Source: Sthenelais limicola (taxonomy: Eukaryota > Annelida > Polychaeta > Phyllodocida > Sigalionidae). From it: a stretch of 64,000 nt of DNA. The notes beneath the pieces were generated by a model. That model was given only the letters and a program-made list of their open reading frames with translations. It ran no database searches and was not told the DNA's origin. The stretch is taken from the NCBI GenBank assembly GCA_942159475.1, contig OW804097.1, positions 10,975,172 to 11,039,171 of the forward strand, given 5' to 3'. The translations under genes and the position numbers were made by a program. Of the stretch, positions 34,509-45,290 are shown piece by piece (the stretch's first letter is position 1; the number at the start of each line of letters is the position of its first letter).

Positions 34509-34529
34509 TGATCATAAACTGCCTACCTC

Positions 34530-35425
34530 TCAGCTCTCCCGCCCTTGATTTAACCAATGTGTTGATAAGGGCGTAAAGCAACCAATCTCACTCACTCACT
34601 CACTCCCTCTCAGCTCTCCCGCCCTTGATATAGCCATATTAAATGTGTTGATAAGGGCGTAAAGCAACCAATCTCACTCACTCACTCCCTCTCAGCTCTC
34701 CCACCCTTGATATAACCATATTAAATGTGTTGATAAGGGCGTAAAGCAACCAATCTCACTCACTCACTCACTCTCAGCTCTCCCGCCCTTGATATAACCA
34801 TATTAAATGTGTTGATAAGGGCATAAAGCAACCAATCTCACTCACTCACTCACTCTCAGCTCTCCCGCCCTTGATATAACCATATTAAATGTGTTGATAA
34901 GGGCATAAAGCAACCAATCTCACTCACTCTATCCCTCTCAGCTCTCCCGCCCTTGATATAACCATATTAAATGTGTTGATAAGGGCGTAAAGCAACCAAT
35001 CTCACTCACTCACTCTCAGCTCTCCCGCCCTTGATATAACCATAATAAATGTGTTGATAAGGGCGTAAAGCAACCAATCTCACTCACTCACTCCCACTCA
35101 GCTCTCCCGCCCTTGATATAACCATATTAAATGTGTTGATAAGGGCGTAAAGCAACCAATCTCACTCACTCACTCCCACTCAGCTCTCCCGCCCTTGATA
35201 TAACCATATTAAATGTGTTGATAAGGGCGTAAAGCAACCAATCTCACTCACTCACTCCCACTCAGCTCTCCCGCCCTTGATATAACCATATTAAATGTGT
35301 TGATAAGGGCGTAAAGCAACCAATCTCACTCACTCACTCCCTCTCAGCTCTCCTGCCCTTGATATAACCATATTAAATGTGTTGATAAGGGCGTGAAGCA
35401 ACCAATCTCACTCACTCACTCAACA
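34530..35425 (+). repeat. About 84-bp minisatellite, locus 2
   Basis: About ten to eleven units of the same repeat as 7738-8293, very uniform, ending CAACCAATCTCACTCACTCA. Confidence 0.95.
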
Positions 35426-35461
35426 AGACTTATTTGTCTGTGACACATCACTTGCACCATA

Positions 35462-35699
35462 TGGGTCAGATTTTCAGAAAATGTACAATTGACAGCTGTA
35501 CACATTTAGGAAATTCTGCTAAATTAGGCTGAAAAAATGGTTAATACCGGGTATATCTGAGTATATCTAGTACTGCATTGACTTAAAGTATCAGTTCTGT
35601 AATGTTAAACTGCATTTTGAAGCTCATTTTTGTCTTAAATGTGGGTTATTTGAGAGGATTGATGAAGACGAATTGTACATTTTCTGAAAATCTGACCCA
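35462..35699. mobile_element. Family B MITE, copy B15
   Basis: Both ends perfect (TGGGTCAGATTTTCAG and its inverse). Confidence 0.85.
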
Positions 35700-35908
35700 T
35701 GTAGGGGCTTTCCCTCGGTATTATTAGTAATTTCATACTGTAAGGTGGGGGGTGGGGGACAATTCATGTATAGTTACCGCCAATCAGGCAGGCAAGAGTG
35801 ACTTGTTCCGGCAATATACGGGTGAATAGGTCCTCTGATAGACATAACAAGCCTATTGCACGCGGGACATGTCTACATGCCTACCATTAGAGCTGGAACC
35901 AAACCTTA

Positions 35909-36070
35909 TGGGTGAAGTCACAAGAAAATGTACAATTCACTTTGACCAATATCCTCCAATAACCCAAATTTCAGACGAAAATAACGTTCAAAAGACAGTT
36001 CAACCTAACCAAACAGATTGTTAGAATTTATGCAATGCTGAATATACTCAATATATACCGAATATACTGT
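35909..36070. mobile_element. Family B fragment, copy B16
   Basis: Left two-thirds only, cut where C10 begins. Confidence 0.7.
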
Positions 36071-36086
36071 TATTTTCCTATAACAC

Positions 36087-36486
36087 ATCATACATGTGAT
36101 TTGTTACAGGAAAATGAGTCACAAGTCGCAACAGTGATATTTCGTAAACTGATTTTATTCACAAGATCTCTTTGTTGGAATGTTCTTAGTTTTGAGGGAC
36201 TTACCTTCCTATTCATCCATTGACCTGATTTTAAGACAGTGTATTAAATATATCCTTGCTTTCCAAAGGATATCCTATGGAATATACGTAGTTTCTTTAC
36301 TTGTAAATGCCCACCCAAAAATATTACAAACTTGTTTTCAAACGTAAATTTATCAATCATGAAATATAGAAACACTTCTTAGATGTCCTTCATGTTTACC
36401 ATCATTGGAATCCCTTTGATCTCATCTTTTCAAATAGGATCCATTTTTTGCGACTTGTGTCTCATTTCCCTGTAACATATCACATA
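36087..36486. mobile_element. Family C MITE, copy C10
   Basis: GTGATTTGTTACAGG and AAAATGAGTCACAAGTCGCA at the left, TTTGCGACTTGTGTCTCATT at the right. Confidence 0.75.
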
Positions 36487-36767
36487 TATCTGTCAGTTTC
36501 ACATTTAAAACGCCTCCAAACGACTTTGTTTGTGAATAATCATATAATCTTATGAGATTTTTATTCCGATTTCATGAAATACATCAGAACTGGGTGGTAC
36601 TTTTTGCTAAGTAGGTTATACATGCACAAATCATATGCAGAGACTTTACACCTTTTTCGACGACGAAGCTTTTTTCTATGACCATCAATATGGATTCAGA
36701 TAAAACTTGTCCACTGCCGATGCATTCTATGACTGAAGATGAAAGATATGACTTACAGGAAGGTATA

Positions 36768-37004
36768 TGGGTCAGATTTTCAGAAAATGTACAATTGGCA
36801 GCTGTAAACATTTAATAAATTCTGCTAAAATAGGCTGCAATTTACTCAATACTAGGTAAATTTGAGTATATTCGGCATTGCATTGATTCTAGTAATCTGT
36901 TTAGTTAGGTTGAACTGTATTTTGGACTTTATTGTTGTCTGAAATTCGGGTTATTTGAGAGAATTGGTGAAAGTGAATTGTACACTTTCTGGCGACCTGG
37001 CCCA
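36768..37004. mobile_element. Family B MITE, copy B17
   Basis: Full length, TGGGTCAGATTTTCAG to CTGGCGACCTGGCCCA. Confidence 0.8.
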
Positions 37005-37094
37005 TCTATGAAGGTCTAGAAAAGGGAAAAACTGTTCTGGCGGTGTATTTTGACATCAAAAGCAAAGCATCAAAGTCAAATCTTCAAAGCATTC

Positions 37095-37437
37095 AATAGA
37101 GGATTTGCATAGCCGCCATTTTGAATCTTGATTCGCATGAAATTTTGGGACTAATGGTAAGTCTTAAATATATAGAAAACATGTCATGTTCACCATGGAC
37201 AATTTATTCTAATGTCAATATCCATGTGTAATACATGTTTCCATAACACAAGTCCCCATCTTTCCCATCATGCATTTGGTTTTCATGAATCATTTATACA
37301 AGCTATGATATTGGTGAAAACATTTTTGCATTTTTCAATAAAAATGTTGCTAAATAATGGTATGTCAGATTTCAACAGAATCCATCCCAGGATGCACTGT
37401 GACAGACATGCGCAGTGGTACATGCAAAACCGCTATT
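37095..37437. mobile_element. Family A MITE, copy A5
   Basis: AATAGAGGATTTGCATAGCC to ACATGCAAAACCGCTATT. Full length. Confidence 0.8.
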
Positions 37438-37446
37438 CTGTTTCTC

Positions 37447-38275
37447 ACAAGCTTCTTTTACATATAACTAACATTGCTTGGGAGAGGCCCTGGGTTTTTT
37501 TATCCCTTCTTGAAGATTTTCTAGAAGGAAGAAAACAATTCATTCGTTCTGAAGATGTGACATCAAAGATGGCAGATGTTGGCTCAGGTGTCCCCCAGGG
37601 GTCAGTATTAGGGTAAGATTTTCAGAAAATGTACAATTCAACTTCGCCAATCCTCTCAAATAACCCAAATTTCAGACAAAAATAAAGTTCAGAATACAGT
37701 TTAACCTAACCAAACAGATTGCTAGAATCAATGCAATGCCGAATATACACGAATTTACCTAGTATTGACCGAATTTGCAGCAGAATTTACTAAATGTGTA
37801 CAGCTGCCAATTGTACATTTTCTGAAAATTTAACCCATTAGGACCACTTCTACTTAACATTGTTACTAACGATATGAAAGACGTAGCCTTTGATGGTAGA
37901 TTATTTCTATCATAATGTATCACTTATTCAATTGTATGTACTATAGTCATGCCAAGAGAATGTAGAATCTATATATCTATCTCTTTTAGATAAGGCTAGG
38001 CCGGAGCTGTGGAGATGCCAATGTACTTGTTACATGATATATGACTGAAATGACTTGTGTAAAGATTATTTTTTATTATCTTTGTCATTAATTGTCATAT
38101 TCTCTGCTCAGTCTAGTACAAGACTAATACATTCAAAATCAAAGGTAACTGTCGGTAGAAATGGAACACTACTTTCATATAGACATGTAGACATATTTGT
38201 CTCCTGTCCCCTATGTAATATCGAACATTTTTGACAAATAAAAGATTTTCCTATTTTATCTTATCTTAAGATTAA
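37447..38275 (+). pseudogene. LINE reverse-transcriptase fragment split by a B MITE
   Basis: The frame 37447-37610 ends in SGVPQGSVLG and resumes after the MITE as PLLLNIVTNDMKD (37838 on). Together these are the conserved palm stretch SGVPQGSVLGPLL..IYINDL of non-LTR reverse transcriptases. The reading stops soon after. A 3' tail with AATAAAAGATTTTCC and TATCTTATCTT ends near 38275. The 5' side is cut by A5. Most of the enzyme, including YxDD, is gone. Confidence 0.8.
37611..37837. mobile_element. Family B MITE, copy B18, inserted in a reverse-transcriptase codon run
   Basis: GGGTAAGATTTTCAG to CTGAAAATTTAACCCA. The host reading frame gives the empty site (GTATTA|GGACCA), which fits a short TTA or TA duplication. 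Confidence 0.85.
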
Positions 38276-38336
38276 CGGTGGGTTATATTATTTAGAGATG
38301 TCAGGTTAGACGGCAATCTGTATAACGTTCATTTTA

Positions 38337-38568
38337 TGGGTGAAGTCGTCAGAAAATGTATTATTTAGCTTCACCAATCCTCTCAAATAACTCACATTTA
38401 AGACAAAAATCAGGTTCAAAATTCAGTTCAACATAACCTAACAGATCGTTTGAATCAAGGCAATACTAAATATACTCAGATATACGTAGTGTTGACGATC
38501 TTTCAGCCTATGTTAGCAGAATTTACGTGTTGATCTGCCAATTGTACATTTTCTGAAAATCTGACCCA
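38337..38568. mobile_element. Family B MITE, copy B19
   Basis: TGGGTGAAGTCGTCAG to CTGAAAATCTGACCCA. Confidence 0.8.
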
Positions 38569-38833
38569 TATGTTTCAAAAGGCCAGACACGCGTAATGCA
38601 CCTTTGTACTGTCAACCTTAACCTTAATTAATCAGGAGAACATGTTGCACGACTTCCACATATGTAGAGAACCATGTATATCGTTGGCTGAAAGCCAATT
38701 TCCAGAAATGATAAATTATTTCTGATATCAACAAACCATAGAATATCAATACAAGAACAGCTGAGAAATAATCCCTGCTCTATTTCAAATAATTGGAATG
38801 GATTTCTAGCGTGCGTAGTGACAGACAACCATA

Positions 38834-39069
38834 TGGGTCAGATCTTCAGAAAATGTACAATTCACCTTCACCAATCCTCTCAAATAACCCACATTTAAGA
38901 CAAACATTTGCTTCAAAATGCAGTTTAACATAACAGAACTGATACTTTAAATCAATGCAATACCAAGTATAGACAGATATACCCGGTATTCATCATTGTT
39001 CAGCCTAATTTAGCAGAATTTCCTAAATGTGTAGAGCTGACAATTGTGCATTTCTGACGATCTGACCCA
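38834..39069. mobile_element. Family B MITE, copy B20
   Basis: TGGGTCAGATCTTCAG to CTGACGATCTGACCCA. Confidence 0.8.
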
Positions 39070-39274
39070 TTTTTACCCGGTGTAACAGTTCTAAATTACC
39101 CCCCGATCTACTGTATCCCCGCAACATTTATAGAACTAGGTTAGTTATACCAGGGTCGGATTTTCAGAAAATGCACATTTGGCAGCTCTACAAAGTTGAT
39201 AACTTTTGCTAAATTAGACTGAAAAATCATGAATAATGGGTTTATCAGAGTATCTTTGACATTGTGTTGATAAC

Positions 39275-39690
39275 AAATGAGATGTGTTCCAGGAAAATGA
39301 GTCATAAGTCGCAAAATTGATATTTTTCGAAGTGTTTTTTTCACAAGATCACACTATTGGAATGTTCTGATTTTTGGGGAGTTGATCACTTATAGCTATA
39401 CCGATCAATGTATCAAATTCCAGGACAATCTATGTAATATATCCTTTAGTTTTAAAGGTACTCATATGGACTACATTTGGTTACTTTACTGTGTATTGAC
39501 CCCCAGAAATATTGGAAACTTTTTTTCAAAACGAAAATATCAAACTTAAAATCTAGAAATACTTATACGATTATTAGACTGTTTACTATCATTGGAATCG
39601 GCTTCATCTCATCTTTTCAAATATAATGGTATCTCAAAATCTATTTTTTGCGACTTATGACTCATTTTCCTGAAACACATCACAAATGTC
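39275..39690. mobile_element. Family C MITE, copy C11 nested in B21
   Basis: Complete, GAGATGTGTTCCAGG to CTGAAACACATCACAAATG. Confidence 0.8.
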
Positions 39691-39768
39691 TCTTTCATTG
39701 TGTTAAACTGCATTTTGAACGTCACTTTTCTCTTAAATTTGGGTCATTTGAGAGGATTGGTGGAGGTG

Positions 39769-40200
39769 AATAGGGGAGTTGCATGTGCCACTGCGCATGT
39801 CTGTTGCAGTGCATCATGGGATGGATTCTGTACAAATCTGACATACAAATATTCAGCAACATTTTTATCGAAAATTGAAAGAATGTTTTCACCAATATCA
39901 TGTCTGTCATCTGTATAAATGATCTATGAAAACCAAATGCATGATGGAAAAGCTGGAGGCTTGTGTCATGTACACATGTATGATACATTGATGGGTTTTT
40001 TTTTATAAAGTTTATTGAAACCATTTTCATCAATGATAATCTCAGGGGAGTCCAAAATATTGACATGTATTGACATTAGAACGTTGATAAATAGTCCATG
40101 CTGAACATGGCATGTTTTCCAAAGATTTTAGACTGTACCATTAGTCCCATAATTCCATGCGAATCACTATTCAAAATGGCGGCTATGCAACTCCCTTATT
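39769..40200. mobile_element. Family A MITE, copy A6 nested in B21 (inverted)
   Basis: AATAGGGGAGTTGCATGTGC to GGCTATGCAACTCCCTTATT, with extra sequence near 39990-40060. Confidence 0.8.
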
Positions 40201-40309
40201 GTACATTTGGTGACGATCTTACCCACGAGGGTGGCGGTGTACCTGGTGGAGGGTACATTATGTCTGCTACACCGGCCAGCCTTGCATGTTCTCATCAGCA
40301 AACACTGGG

Positions 40310-40975
40310 ATGAAAGAGAGTGAGTGGGTGAGTGAGATTGGCTGCCTTACGCCCTTATCAACACATTGAAGGTTATATCAAGGGTGGGAGAGCTGAGAGG
40401 GAGTGAGTGAGATTGGCTGCCTTACGCCCTTATCAACACATTGAAGGTTATATCAAGGGTGGGAGAGCTGAGGGTGAGTGAGTGAGTGAGTGAGATTGGT
40501 TGCTTTCGGCCCTTATCAACATATTGAAGGTTATATCAAGGGCGGGAGAGCTGAGAGGGAGTGAGTGAGTGAGATTGGCTGCCTTACGCCCTTATCAACA
40601 CATTGAAGGTTATATCAAGGGTGAGAGAGCTGAGGGTGAGTGAGTGAGATTGGTTGCTTTAGGCCCTTATCAACATATTTAATATGGTTATATCAAGGGC
40701 GGGAGAGCTGAGGGTGAGTGAGTGAGTGAGATTGGTTGCTTTACGCCCTTATCAACACATTTAATATAGGTTATATCAAGGGCGGGAGAGCTGAGAGTGA
40801 GTGAGTGAGTGAGATTGGTTTGTTTACACCCTTATCAACACATTGAAGGTTGAAGGGCGGGAGAGCTGAGAGGGAGGCAGTTTATGATCTTACCCAGGAA
40901 ATAGAGATAGAGAAGAAGGGGGAGAGAGACAGAGAAAAGAGACAGAAAGGCACTTTATGGTCTTACCCAGGACCA
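40310..40975 (-). mobile_element. Minisatellite-bearing element, locus 3 (inverted)
   Basis: Inverted array of about seven units (TGAGATTGGCTGCCTTACGC, CCTTATCAACACATTGAAGG, TATATCAAGGGTGGGAGAGC), then GGCAGTTTATGATCTTACCC, a GA-rich tract and CCTGGGTAAGACCATAAAGT inverted at 40948-40970. Gives the empty target site for the insertion at 34120-34508. Confidence 0.85.
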
Positions 40976-40989
40976 TCTGGGATGAAAGG

Positions 40990-41275
40990 ACAATTGTAAT
41001 GTGTTTCAGGGAAATGAGTCACAAGTCGAAAAAATGTAATTTCTCTTTGAAGGAATGTACTCACACTTAGAGTATCTAATGCCCCTAGCCGTATACATTC
41101 ATGTACCAAATATCAAGACAGTGTATTAGATATATACATGCATTTGTAAGCTCATTCCATAGAGTATATTTATAGTTGTTTTACTAGTAATGGTCCACCC
41201 AGAAATATTACAAAAGCTATTCTCAAAAATAGAAATATCAAACTTAAAGTAGAGAAATACCTATAAATATCCCAA
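40990..41275. mobile_element. Family C fragment, copy C12
   Basis: Left two-thirds (GTAATGTGTTTCAGGG, AAATGAGTCACAAGTCG). The right end is missing. Positions 41276-41699 show nothing recognisable. Confidence 0.65.
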
Positions 41276-41699
41276 TGCTATACCTTAACATACAATGGAC
41301 ACAACACCCTCCTGCCTGTTGGTCCAAAGCAACCACCGTCCACCAATACACCACCCTTCCAGAAGCAAAGCCATGAGCGAGATATATGAACACAGATACA
41401 AGCAATCGCAGCTTTATCGCAGCTTCATGGAATTGATTATTTCACTTTCTATGCGCTCTTAAAAATTGCTATTTGTGCTTCTTCAGGCATCCTCAGGACT
41501 TTGCGTTAAAATCTGCCGTGTTTGATTTGAGCGCAATGATGGCCCATACATTATTTTAGTAGCACATCAATAGCACACTAAGAGCGGACCAATGGACTTC
41601 CTATTGGTTTCATAAGGAAACAAGTGAACCAGTAGAATTGCTGTGTGCTTGTACTGCACTAAACATAAAAGCTCATGAAGAGCGAATGGCAAGCACACA

Positions 41700-41765
41700 T
41701 GGGTCAGATTATCAGAAAATGTACAATTGACAGCTCTACACATATAGTAAATCCTCTTAAATCCA
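41700..41765. mobile_element. Family B left-end fragment B22
   Basis: TGGGTCAGATTATCAG and the following 45 bp of B only. Confidence 0.7.
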
Positions 41766-41834
41766 CCTGCCCCATATTCCTTCACCCTTCTTGAACAAGG
41801 TTATAGTGTTTTGCTTTCGGCTTGTTGAAGAAGG

Positions 41835-42015
41835 TCCCCTGGCTAGCCACTGGCCAGTGGTGGCTACAATCACTTACTTTCCCTTATTCACATAGGCACT
41901 GGCCCCTGCGACGTACTATCCCTTCTTCGTGCGAGCCACTGGCCACTGGGCCCTGGCTCCTTACTATCCCTAGCTATCCCTTCTTCGACATAGCCAGTGG
42001 CCATTCTGAATCCCT
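41835..42015. repeat. CACTGGCC / CTATCCCTTCTTCG word stretch
   Basis: GCCACTGGCCAGTGG, GGCACTGGCCCC, GCCACTGGCCACTGG and GCCAGTGGCC alternate with ACTATCCCTTCTTCG and its variants. It is built from short words in both orientations, like 18062 and 31583. Confidence 0.5.
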
Positions 42016-42054
42016 GCTCCCGATCCTTAGTTCCGTTGACTTCCGCACTCGAAT

Positions 42055-42290
42055 TTTTTTGCCGCCCACATTAGAGACATTTACATTTAACATGGCCCGC
42101 GGCCATGCAGTGGGAGGGTGTGGGAGGGGGCATTGACCCCCTCCCGCTGGGGGGGTTTGGGGGGCCACCCCCGAAGAAAATTTTCTAATATTTCTATCCA
42201 AGGACGTGCTCTCGTGCAAATTTCTGTTGATTTGTTGGAATAATATCAACCTCACTCTACAGACTAATTTCATATATTCAATCCCTCACT
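42055..42290. repeat. Direct repeat partner of 44487-44700
   Basis: GACATTTACATTTAACATGG, CATGCAGTGGGAGGGTGTGG, a G-rich palindrome (GGGGGCATTGACCCCCTCC) and TATTTCTATCCAA...CTCTCGTGCAA recur 2.4 kb later in the same orientation with moderate divergence. LTR-like in spacing, but no retroviral gene lies between and no TG...CA ends are evident. Confidence 0.65.
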
Positions 42291-42967
42291 CATGCAAAAT
42301 GAAATCAGACCCCATCCAATCTTTTTTTGCCTTACTTTGCTGCCGCATCAAGGACGTTATTTAAGTCATTTTACAACAGCGACACTTCCCGCCACACACT
42401 CCATTGAGATGACGGTCTACATTGATCATTTTCATTCCCCTAAATTAACTGCCCCTTCATTTTACCTTAATCTAGGCCTAATCCTCTTAATGTATTTATT
42501 TTTAATGGTCCATGGGGATGGCATTACAGCCTACTACAGTGTGCATGAGCCTTCCTTCAAAGCGTATAATTTTTCTCCCGTCCAATGAACTTTTATTTTA
42601 ATTATTTTTATTATATGCCTATATTGATAAGAAAGTAACATATCGCCATATCCTTCCTATAATTAAGCTATGCCTATGGCCTTTAATTGAGCGTGTTCGA
42701 TGGGCCATCATATAGGGCATTAATTGCGTTGGGGGGGGGGGGGGTTGCTGTGTTCGTTCTCATATACTACTGTATAAAGTATACTCTCCTGCTCCATTCG
42801 TTAATACATAATTGACTATTTTTCATAATTCTATTTTCCTTCCCCAAAAATAATAATTGTGCAATATTGGTTTGTCGAACACAAGCCCCAACCACTACTA
42901 TACTAGCACGCCACTGTGTGAGCGTTCGTGCGACCTTGACCTTGCCAATACGAACAACGGCCAATAC

Positions 42968-44135
42968 ACATTCCTTCTTCCGGCCACTTGGATGTCGCTT
43001 TACTCCCAACACTTGGATGTCTCTTTACTCCCAACACTTGGATGTCGCTTTACTCCCAATCATGGATACATGCAATGATTCGACTTGTGAACTGTATACC
43101 TTTCTACCTAATGTGACAAGTCATCTTATTTCTACAAATACGACCTATACTGCGATTGATTTCGCCACTGTAAGTAGCAACCGTCTCGCTCCCTCTCCAT
43201 AACCGTCACCTTCCTCGCCTCTGTTTACTAGGTCAAGCGCCTACCTCCTAAACTAATGCCTAGTCGGCTAACTTATCGTATAATTCTATCTGAAACATAA
43301 GCCAATTTACCTACAGTACTTCCTATCTACTCTTTGATCACTGTACAATATTTAGAACCTAACATACTCATTATTCTTTGCTTCTATGCCTTGACCTACT
43401 TTGAATCCTCTAGCTACGTGTCGACCTAAAATGGCGTCCTTGTATCGCGAGCCTCTATATATATCCAGTACCATTGGTTAATTGTATATAGCTGTATTTG
43501 TCCCTCTTCCCTGTAAAATATTGAAAAGCTGACATTATTTGTACGTATCTTTCAATAATCGGTCCATCTATGCCTTCACCTATTTTTAGGAGGGACACTT
43601 TGGAACGATCTCTCTCCCCAACTCGACGGCCACCTCGCCGATACACATTCGTTCTTCACGCCACTTGGATGTCCCTATACTCCCAACACTTGGATGTCGC
43701 TTTACTCCCAATCATGGATACATGCAATGATTCGACTTGTGAACTGTATACCTTTCTACCTAATGTGACAAGTCATCTTATTTCTACAAATACGGCCTAT
43801 ACTGCGATTGATTTCGCCACTGTAAGTAGCAACCGTCTCGCTCCCTCTCCATAACCGTCACCTTCCTCGCCTCTGTTTACTAGGTCAAGCGCCTACCTCC
43901 TAAACTAATGCCTAGTCGGCTAACTTATCGTATAATTCTATCTGAAACATAAGCCAATTTACCTACAGTACTTCCTATCTACTCTTTGATCACTGTACAA
44001 TATTTAGAACCTAACATACTCATTATTCTTTGCTTCTATGCCTTGACCTACTTTGAATCCTCTAGCTACGTGTCAACCTCAAATGGCGTCCTTTTATCGC
44101 GAGCCCCTATATATATCCAGTACCATTGGTTAATT
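42968..44135. repeat. 652-bp-spaced segmental duplication
   Basis: A block of about 500 bp (CACTTGGATGTCGCTTTACT ... CCAGTACCATTGGTTAATT) occurs at about 42983-43483 and 43635-44135, offset exactly 652 bp along its length and almost identical, so recent. The Thr/Ser-rich frames ending SSNRLAPSP in both copies are not supported by any family or splice signal. Confidence 0.85.
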
Positions 44136-44224
44136 CTAGATTGCTTTAATCTGTCCGTCTATGCCTTCACCTAATTACTATCGACACTTTCGAAATGTGA
44201 TTTCTTCGCGAACTTCACGCCTAC

Positions 44225-44490
44225 TTCCTCACTATAGTAACACTCTCAGTATAGAGACTGTCGGTATTGAGCCATAAAACGGGCACATTTTTTTTGCGCC
44301 CTATATCTGGACCTTACTTATTTCTTCTACTTGAACTAATTAACATGTCCATCCATGTCAGTATAGACATTATATTTCCAGTCTCCACTTTAGACAGACT
44401 CAATTGTACTATTTCCTCACTATATTAACACTCTCAGTATAGAGACTGTCGGTATTGAGCCATAAAAAGGGCACATTTTTTTTGCCCCCT
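44225..44490. repeat. Two-copy repeat of AACACTCTCAGTATAGAGAC
   Basis: The block through CATAAAACGGGCACATTTTT occurs at 44230-44300 and 44420-44487. Confidence 0.75.
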
Positions 44491-44990
44491 AGATCTGAGA
44501 TATTTACATTTAACATGGCCCGTGGCCATGCAGTGGGAGGGTGTGGGAGGGGGCATTGACCCCCTCCCACTGGGGGGGTTCGGGGGACCACCCCCGTAGA
44601 AAATTTTCCCATATTTCTATCCAATGACGTCCTCTCGTGCAATTTCCCGAGGACTTGTTTGAATGATATCATGCTCACTCTAATTTCACATATTCAATCA
44701 CTCAGTGAAACATCTTACTTATTTTTTCTACTTCAACTAATTAACATGTCAATCCATGTCAGTATAGACATTAATTATTTTTACAGTCTCTCAGTTTAGA
44801 GAGACTCAATTGTTCGAGCGTCAATTAATTCTCAATGAAAATACTAACATGTCAGTATAGACATTCTATATCCATTCACTCATTCTAGAGACTCGCACAT
44901 GTTCGAACCTAAATTAATTCTCACATAAAATACTAACATGTCAGTATAGACATTCTATATGTATTTAAGACACTCTCACACTTAATTATC
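44487..44990. repeat. Direct-repeat partner and ATGTCAGTATAGACATT array
   Basis: 44487-44700 repeats 42055-42290. ATGTCAGTATAGACATT then recurs with AATTAATTCTCA up to 44960. The latter stretch is also present at 55560-55790, downstream of the paralogous gene, marking a larger duplication. Confidence 0.7.
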
Positions 44991-45060
44991 CGTGAAACAT
45001 CCCTAACAAAAATCTATTTACTATAATCGATACTAATTTATGTTATAATTCAGGGATGCC

Positions 45061-45145
45061 ATACATACATACATACATACATACATACATACATACATAC
45101 ATACATACATACATACATACATACATACATACATACATACATACA
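45061..45145. repeat. (CATA)n microsatellite
   Basis: About 21 uninterrupted CATA units. It lies downstream of the gene ending at 45291. Confidence 0.95.
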
Positions 45146-45290
45146 ATTTGCTTCTCTATCACAGGCACGCTATATACAACAACACGGGGAACACAGGGAA
45201 GACGGTCTTGATCGGGGACGGAATAAACAATGCTCTTGAGACATTTTGGTGGCCCTGAAAAGGGCCTTTTTTGTGTGTGTGTAGGGGTGG

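Larger units (their letters stand above)
34028..35425 (+). mobile_element. Minisatellite-bearing element, locus 2, with an insertion
   Basis: Left part GGTCCTGGGTAAAGTGCC and a CT-rich tract to TTTCCTGGGTA, then the hairpin element (34120-34508), then GATCATAAACTGCC and the array. The same order without the insertion is read inverted at 40310-40975 and in a one-unit form at 51783-51965. Confidence 0.7.
39153..40225. mobile_element. Family B copy B21 hosting a C and an A insertion
   Basis: B sequence runs GGGTCGGATTTTCAG, AAATTAGACTGAAAAATCA, TTGTGTTGATAAC / TCTCTTTCATTGTGTTAAAC, GGATTGGTGGAGGTGAA / GTACATTTGGTGACGATC. The breaks hold C11 and A6. Confidence 0.75.

Noticed and set aside
34336..34548. 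A 70-aa frame starting MIRFENMSPKKYQNW within the short hairpin element.
   Set aside because: It runs across the element border into the minisatellite flank and has no family resemblance.
42867..43854. Two frames ending in the same SSNRLAPSP peptide as a gene pair.
   Set aside because: The identity is explained by the 652-bp DNA duplication; upstream parts differ and no splice or start context supports them.
42055..44700. An LTR retrotransposon.
   Set aside because: No primer-binding site, polypurine tract, TG...CA ends or gag/pol sequence between the repeats.
45247..45272. GGCCCTTTTCAGGGCC followed by ACCA on the minus strand looks like a histone mRNA 3' stem-loop.
   Set aside because: The duplicate at 56032-56080 has CTCC in place of CTTTTC in the loop and is part of an open coding frame (KALLRAT twice), no histone gene is near, and the host gene has introns.
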